The notes under the pieces: generated by a model
What the model was told of the DNA's origin: nothing
The model's input: the letters and a program-made list of their open reading frames with translations, nothing else
Databases searched by the model: none
Shown here: positions 59,407 through 64,000 of the stretch, piece by piece
How the letters are laid out: each line of letters opens with the position of its first letter
Position numbering within the stretch: the stretch's first letter is position 1
Origin: Azospirillum griseum
Lineage (GTDB): Bacteria; Pseudomonadota; Alphaproteobacteria; Azospirillales; Azospirillaceae
Direction: 5' to 3'
NCBI RefSeq assembly: GCF_003966125.1
Contig: NZ_RXMA01000012.1
Coordinates: 62,001-126,000, forward strand
Length of the DNA stretch: 64,000 bases
Made by a program: the position numbers and the translations under genes

Positions 59407-61356
59407 ATGACGATCCGCCTGCTTCCCGACACCCTGGTCAACCGCATCGCCGCCGGTGAGGTGATCGAACGCCCCGCCGCCGCTGTGAAGGAGCTGGTGG
59501 AGAACGCGCTCGACGCCGGGGCCACCCGCATCGACGTGGTGGTGCGCGACGGCGGCAAGACGCTGATCTCCATCACCGACGACGGGTGCGGCATGACGGC
59601 GGACGAGCTGTCGCTCGCCGTCGAACGCCACGCCACCTCGAAACTGCCCGGCGACGATCTGCTCGACATCCGCTCGCTCGGCTTCCGGGGGGAGGCGCTG
59701 CCCTCCATCGGCGCGGTCAGCCATCTGACCATCACCAGCCGCCCGCGCGGAGCCGACAGCGCCTGGAGCCTGACGGTGGACGCCGGGGCCAAGGGCACGC
59801 CGCAGCCCGCCGCGCTGGCCCACGGCACGCGGATCGAGGTGCGCGACCTGTTCGCCGCCGTGCCCGCCCGACTGAAATTCCTGAAGGCCCCGCGCACCGA
59901 ATACGACCACATCGCCGACTGCATCGAACGGTTGGCGATGGCGCATCCCGGCGTCGCCTTCACCCTGTCCGACGGCGGTGGCCGGTCGGGGTTGCGGTTG
60001 TCGGCGGCGCAAGGCGAACTGCTCGACGCCCGTTTGACCCGGCTGGGCGCGCTGATGGGGCGCGATTTCCAGGACAACGCCGTCCCGGTGGAGGCGATGC
60101 GCGAGGCCGTGACCCTGTTCGGCTGGATCGGCCTGCCCACCCTGCACCGCCCGACCGCGCGCCACCAGCATCTGTTCGTCAATGGCCGTCCGGTGCGCGA
60201 CAAGCTGATGGTCGGCGCGGTGCGCGCCGCCTACGCCGATTTCCTGCCGCGCGACCGTCACCCGCTGCTCGCCCTGTTTCTGGAGATCGACCCGCAGGAG
60301 GTCGACGTCAACGTCCATCCGGCCAAGGCCGAGGTGCGGTTCCGCGATCAGGGGCTGGTGCGCGGCCTGATCGTCGGCGCGCTGAAACGGGCGCTGGCCG
60401 ACGCCGGGCACCGCGCCTCCACCACCGTCGGGCTGGCGACGCTGGGGGCGCTGCGCCCGCAGGGCGACGGCGATCCGCCCGGCGCGTCCGCCGACGGCGG
60501 CTTCGCCCCCTCCCCCCTGCCCTATGGCCGCAGCGGGGGCGGCGGTGCCTGGACCGGCGGTTGGGGCGGATCACCGCCCTGGGGCACCGGGCCGACGGTC
60601 ACGCCGGGGCTGGCGGAGCGGGCCACCGCCTTCCAGGCACCCTACCCGACCAATGGCGGAGCCGGGTTGCCGCCGCTTCAAGGCCGCCTGTCCGGCTTCG
60701 CCCCGGCGGCGCGCCCGCCCGAATACGCGCCAAACAGCGCCCAGACTCCGGCCCCCGATGCCCCGCCGCCCGACAGCCATCCGTTGGGCGCGGCGCGGGC
60801 GCAATTGCACAACACCTACATCGTCTCGCAAACGCGGGAGGGCATCATCATCGTTGACCAGCACGCCGCCCATGAACGGCTGGTCTATGAACGGATGAAA
60901 AGCGCCCTGCTCGACGGCGGGGTGAAGCGTCAGGCCCTGCTGATCCCCGATCTGGTCGAGCTGGACGAACCGTCCGCCGACCGGCTGCTGACCCGCGCGG
61001 CGGAACTGGCCGAACTGGGCTTGGTGATCGAAGGGTTCGGCCCCGGCTGCGTCCTGGTGCGCGAGGTTCCGGCCCTGCTGGGGCAATCCGACGTCAAGGG
61101 CCTGATCGCCGATCTGGCCGAGGAGTTGGCCGAACTGGGCGACACCCTGTCGCTGAAGGAGCGGTTGGAGGCGGTGTGCGGAACCATGGCCTGCCACGGC
61201 TCCGTCCGCGCCGGGCGCGCCCTGAACATCGAGGAGATGAACGCCCTGCTGCGCCAGATGGAAGCCACCCCGCACAGCGGCCAATGCAACCACGGCCGCC
61301 CCACCTATGTGGAGCTGAAGCTCGCCGACATCGAACGGCTGTTCGGGCGGCGGTGA
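59407..61356 (+). CDS. mutL: DNA mismatch repair protein MutL
   Basis: Couples mismatch recognition by MutS to strand incision. 649 residues. The GHKL ATPase half has [32 protein letters not shown] and [12 protein letters not shown] Pro/Gly-rich linker spans about 350-460. The C-terminal dimerisation domain carries [12 protein letters not shown] (484-495), which fits the DQHA(X)2E(X)4E endonuclease motif, plus ACHGSVRAG-type and GQCNHGRPT metal-site stretches. It should therefore be a nicking MutL, unlike that of E. coli. mutS and mutH are not in the window. Confidence 0.97.
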   Translation: MTIRLLPDTLVNRIAAGEVIERPAAAVKELVENALDAGATRIDVVVRDGGKTLISITDDGCGMTADELSLAVERHATSKLPGDDLLDIRSLGFRGEALPSIGAVSHLTITSRPRGADSAWSLTVDAGAKGTPQPAALAHGTRIEVRDLFAAVPARLKFLKAPRTEYDHIADCIERLAMAHPGVAFTLSDGGGRSGLRLSAAQGELLDARLTRLGALMGRDFQDNAVPVEAMREAVTLFGWIGLPTLHRPTARHQHLFVNGRPVRDKLMVGAVRAAYADFLPRDRHPLLALFLEIDPQEVDVNVHPAKAEVRFRDQGLVRGLIVGALKRALADAGHRASTTVGLATLGALRPQGDGDPPGASADGGFAPSPLPYGRSGGGGAWTGGWGGSPPWGTGPTVTPGLAERATAFQAPYPTNGGAGLPPLQGRLSGFAPAARPPEYAPNSAQTPAPDAPPPDSHPLGAARAQLHNTYIVSQTREGIIIVDQHAAHERLVYERMKSALLDGGVKRQALLIPDLVELDEPSADRLLTRAAELAELGLVIEGFGPGCVLVREVPALLGQSDVKGLIADLAEELAELGDTLSLKERLEAVCGTMACHGSVRAGRALNIEEMNALLRQMEATPHSGQCNHGRPTYVELKLADIERLFGRR

Positions 61357-61366
61357 TTGGCGCGCG

Positions 61367-61801
61367 TCAGGCCGCGCGTATCTCCGCCCCCAGCCGTTCG
61401 GCCAGCGGGTACAGCTCGGCGTTCTCCCGCGCGATGCGGTTCTTGAACGCGTCCAACATGGTCCGGGTTTCGGCCACGAAGCCCGCCGGGTCCTTGGCGA
61501 TGGCGAAGGGGCCGGGCCAGCGCTGGCGGTAGGCTTCGAAGCGCTGGGTCAGCCCGCCCATCTCCTGCTGGAACCGCGCGGCCAGACCGCGCAAGGCGGG
61601 GTCGGCGGCGCGGGCCAGCCGGGGGTACAGCGCCTTGTCCTCCACCGCCAGATGAACCGAGAATTTGCCGAACAGTTGGACAAGGTCGGTGGCGACCGGG
61701 GCCGGATTCGCTGCGATCGCCACCGGGTCCAACCGCCGCTCGATGGCGGCGGCCAGCGCCAGAACGTCGCTGTGGTGGGTGTGGAAGCTGGTCATGTCCA
61801 T
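61367..61801 (-). CDS. Hemerythrin HHE-domain protein
   Basis: 144 residues, all helical, with His/Glu pairs placed as in HHE cation-binding proteins: FHTHHSDVLAL, HLAVEDKALYPRLARA (H and ED) and ARENAELYPLAERL. It is more distant from the two bacteriohemerythrins. It lies directly downstream of hmp on the same strand (110 bases), which suggests a role in nitric-oxide stress or di-iron chemistry. That role is inferred from position only. AAGGA lies about 10 bases before the ATG. Confidence 0.82.
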   Translation of the reverse strand: MDMTSFHTHHSDVLALAAAIERRLDPVAIAANPAPVATDLVQLFGKFSVHLAVEDKALYPRLARAADPALRGLAARFQQEMGGLTQRFEAYRQRWPGPFAIAKDPAGFVAETRTMLDAFKNRIARENAELYPLAERLGAEIRAA

Positions 61802-61911
61802 GATGGAACGTCCTTATCAGAATGGGTGCCGACCAGCGCCCCGCCGCCACGGAACGGGACGCTGACGGACCGGGGCCTGGCGGCTCTGGCTTGGGAAAAC
61901 CCCCGCCGTGG

Positions 61912-63081
61912 TCAGGCCAGGGCTTCCTTGGGGCCGAAAAATTCGTGGAAGATCGCCCCGCTCGGCAGACCCAGCGCGGTCAACGCGCCGATCACCGCCG
62001 CCATGAAGGGCTTCGGCCCCACCACATACGCCTCCGCGCCGGGCGGCAGCAGAGCCGCCAACGCCTGCTGGTCGAGCAAACCGACCAGATCCGGCGTGTC
62101 GTGCGCGTCGGGTTCGGCGTAGCAATAGACGGTCTTCAGGGCCTCATGGCGGGCGGCCAGCGCGTCCACCTGATCGCGGAAGGCGTGCACCGCGCCGTTG
62201 ATCGCGGCGTGGACGTAGATCACCCGCCGCCCGGCGGCCAGCGCCTGTTCGGCCAGCGGCAGGGCCGGGGTCTGCCCCACCCCGCCGGTGATGAGCAGCA
62301 CGGGCGCGGCGCTGTCGGTCAACACGAACTCCCCGGCGGGCGGATAGACCTCGATCTCGTCGCCAACGCGCACGCGGTCGTGCAGGAAGCCCGACACCAG
62401 CCCGTGATCCTCCCGCTTGACCGAAATCCGATAGGTCTCGCCGTTGGGGCTGGCCGACAGGCTGTAATTGCGGTGCACCGTCTCGCCGTCGATGGTCAGC
62501 TTCAGCCCCAGATACTGGCCGGGGCGGAAATCCATCACCCGCCCGCCATCGACCGGGGCCAGACGGAAGGAGGTGATGACCGCGCTTTCCGGGGTCTTTT
62601 CGACCACGCGGAAGCGGCGCGCGCCGCGCCAGCCACCGGTCAGCGCCGCCTTGCGGCTGTATTCGGCCTCCTCCGCCGCGATCAACAGGCGGGCGAGCTG
62701 CCAATAGGCCGCCCCCCAGGCGTCGGCGACCTCCGCCGTCACCGCGTCGCCCAGAACCCGCCCGATGGCGTCCATCAGGCAGGTTCCGACAATCTCATAC
62801 TGATCCGCTGTGATGTTCAGCGAGACGTGCTTTTGCACGATGCCCGCCACCGCCGACCCCAGAACCTCCAGCCGGTCGATGTTGGAGGCGTAGGCGATGA
62901 TGGCGTTGGCGAGCGCCTGCGGCTGGGCACCGGCGCGCTGGTGGCTTTGGTTGAAGACGGCGCGCACCTCGGGAAAGCGCTCGAACATCAACGGGTAAAA
63001 GGTGGCGGTGATCTGGTTGGCGTGGGCGGCGACCACCGGGGCCGTGGCCTTGATGATGGCGGTCTGGGCGGGCGTCAGCAT
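61912..63081 (-). CDS. hmp: Flavohemoprotein (nitric oxide dioxygenase)
   Basis: Converts NO and O2 to nitrate with NAD(P)H. 389 residues. The globin domain has Tyr29 in TATFYPLMF and proximal His85 in IVQKHVSLNI, both at the classical Hmp positions. It is followed by the FAD domain (VHRNYSLSASPNGETYRISVKRE) and the NAD domain (LLITGGVGQTPALPLAE, ending VVGPKPFM and HEFFGP). ATG 63081 begins MLTPAQTAIIKATAPVV, the normal start. A consensus sigma-54 promoter lies about 50 bases upstream, with norR divergent from it. Confidence 0.96.
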   Translation of the reverse strand: MLTPAQTAIIKATAPVVAAHANQITATFYPLMFERFPEVRAVFNQSHQRAGAQPQALANAIIAYASNIDRLEVLGSAVAGIVQKHVSLNITADQYEIVGTCLMDAIGRVLGDAVTAEVADAWGAAYWQLARLLIAAEEAEYSRKAALTGGWRGARRFRVVEKTPESAVITSFRLAPVDGGRVMDFRPGQYLGLKLTIDGETVHRNYSLSASPNGETYRISVKREDHGLVSGFLHDRVRVGDEIEVYPPAGEFVLTDSAAPVLLITGGVGQTPALPLAEQALAAGRRVIYVHAAINGAVHAFRDQVDALAARHEALKTVYCYAEPDAHDTPDLVGLLDQQALAALLPPGAEAYVVGPKPFMAAVIGALTALGLPSGAIFHEFFGPKEALA

Positions 63082-63128
63082 GATGCGTGCGGTCCTTTGT
63101 TGCGCGGCGTGATGTCGCATCCCCTATG

Positions 63129-63143
63129 GCAAGCCCCGTGCCA
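63129..63143 (-). promoter_or_regulatory. Sigma-54 promoter of hmp
   Basis: On the minus strand TGGCAC-GGGGC-TTGC matches the -24/-12 consensus (TGGCAC-N5-TTGC) exactly. It points into hmp. NorR, encoded divergently, is a sigma-54 activator. Confidence 0.82.
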
Positions 63144-63186
63144 AGCCCTGCGGGCGCGGATTTCCGCGCCGCACAACCAGGCTGTT

Positions 63187-63197
63187 GTCAGAGTGAC
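63187..63197. promoter_or_regulatory. Candidate NorR enhancer site
   Basis: GTCAGAGTGAC fits GTCA-N3-TGAC, the core of known NorR sites (GT-N7-AC). It lies about 44 bases upstream of the hmp -24 element, between the divergent genes. A weaker GT-N7-AC (63213-63223) overlaps the norR start. Confidence 0.6.
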
Positions 63198-63217
63198 CCG
63201 CTGGGGTATGATGTCGA

Positions 63218-64000
63218 ATGGACAACGTTGATGTCGTTTCGACACACCCCTTCGCCGCCGCCGACGTCGCCGACCTGCTGGAGCGGTTGGACCGGCCGGA
63301 TCGGCTGTGGCCGCTGTTCCTGGAGCATGTGGCCCGCCGCCTGCCCTGCGACGCCAGCGCGGTGCTGCGGCTGGACGGCGACCGCCTGATCCCGCTGGCC
63401 ACGCGCGGCCTCAGCCCCGACACGCTGGGCCGCCGTTTCCGCCTGGACGACCACCCGCGCCTGCGCGGGATTCTGGAGTCCGCCGAGGCGCTGACCCGCT
63501 TTCCCGCCGATTGCCCGCTGCCCGATCCCTACGACGGCCTGATCCCCGACGGGCAGGACCGCTTGCACGTGCATGATTGCGTCGGCGCGCCGCTGCGGCG
63601 GTCAGGCGGGGGGCCAGCCTGGGGCGTGATGACGCTGGACGCCCTGACACCCGGACGACTCGATGGGCTGGACGGGGCCATGGTCGATCTCGCCCGGCTG
63701 GCCATGGCCTTGGCCGAGGCGACGGAGCGGCGGGCGGCGGCGGCGGAACCGGCGCGCGGGTTCGACGACCGGTCCGATCCGGCCATCGAACTGGTGGGCG
63801 ACAGCCCGGTGATGGCGGCCCTGCTGCGCGACATCGACGCGGTGGCCGACAGCGATCTGGTGGTGCTGGTGCTGGGCGAAACCGGCGTCGGCAAGGAGCT
63901 GGTGGCCCGCCGCCTGCACGCCCGTTCCCGCCGGGCGCAAGGGCCGCTGGTCCATGTGAATTGCGCCGCCCTGCCCGACACGCTGGTGGAAAGCGAGCTG
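63218..64000 (+). CDS. norR: Nitric-oxide-responsive sigma-54 activator NorR (partial)
   Basis: Runs past the window end; 261 codons are visible. The N-terminal GAF domain (about 10-180), where NO binds a non-haem iron in the family, is followed by the start of the AAA+ domain. It has LVGDSPVMAALLRDI, Walker A GETGVGKE (220-227) and VHVNCAALPDTLVESEL. The GAFTGA loop and the HTH lie outside. It is divergent from hmp with a shared 136-bp control region. Assignment to NorR rather than another sigma-54 activator rests on the GAF domain, the hmp neighbour and the binding-site match. Confidence 0.9.
   Translation, partial: MDNVDVVSTHPFAAADVADLLERLDRPDRLWPLFLEHVARRLPCDASAVLRLDGDRLIPLATRGLSPDTLGRRFRLDDHPRLRGILESAEALTRFPADCPLPDPYDGLIPDGQDRLHVHDCVGAPLRRSGGGPAWGVMTLDALTPGRLDGLDGAMVDLARLAMALAEATERRAAAAEPARGFDDRSDPAIELVGDSPVMAALLRDIDAVADSDLVVLVLGETGVGKELVARRLHARSRRAQGPLVHVNCAALPDTLVESEL

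Overview
The window is a GC-rich chromosomal segment with Gram-negative, alphaproteobacterial gene content. The best guess is Rhodospirillales in the broad sense, perhaps near Azospirillum. The evidence is a complete division and cell-wall (dcw) cluster ending in ftsZ and lpxC, the order lgt / MidA-type methyltransferase / pgeF, two bacteriohemerythrins plus a third hemerythrin-domain protein, and strong use of G/C-ending codons. This placement rests on gene content and protein character only; no search was run.

Layout. 1-5.5 kb: a secreted L,D-transpeptidase, a polysaccharide deacetylase with a SPOR-like segment, a small PilZ-like protein and an LrgA/LrgB pair. 5.5-7.7 kb: leuA behind a Leu-rich leader peptide whose AUG falls almost at the predicted transcription start. 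7.7-13.4 kb: hldD, lgt, a MidA-type methyltransferase, pgeF, a bacteriohemerythrin and prs. 13.5-13.9 kb: rnpB, the RNase P RNA. 13.9-14.6 kb: a long non-coding stretch with a palindromic pair of DnaA boxes and, next to the mraZ promoter, four MraZ operator repeats with a 10-bp period. 14.6-34.6 kb: mraZ, rsmH, ftsL, ftsI, murE, murF, mraY, murD, ftsW, murG, a small unknown gene, murC, murB, ddl, ftsQ, ftsA, ftsZ. Most of these overlap by ATGA and are probably translationally coupled. A strong terminator follows ftsZ, then lpxC with its own terminator.

36-37.4 kb is the only clearly accessory patch. It holds an RTX-type calcium-binding protein gene flanked by two 128-bp direct repeats, and the C-terminal remnant of an IS5-like transposase. 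37.4-54.5 kb is mostly on the minus strand: a bacteriohemerythrin, ligA, recN, bamD, a cheY operon with two CheZ-like phosphatase genes, pepP, prmA, a metallophosphoesterase, an unknown protein and uvrD/pcrA. 54.6-59.4 kb carries small conserved or unknown proteins (YccF, a repeat protein, DUF3095, DUF3237, CBS pair, PilZ-like). 59.4-64 kb holds mutL, a hemerythrin-domain protein, hmp and divergent norR, which is cut by the window end. A canonical sigma-54 promoter and a GTCA-N3-TGAC site lie between hmp and norR, so this looks like a nitric-oxide detoxification unit.

Most of the window is housekeeping. The most unusual items are: a CheZ-like protein with four tandem FliM-like (SQADID) CheY-docking motifs; the apparently leaderless leucine attenuator; the exceptionally long Gln/Pro-rich FtsZ linker and the extended FtsL; a small uncharacterised gene coupled inside the dcw cluster; and the repeat-flanked RTX gene.
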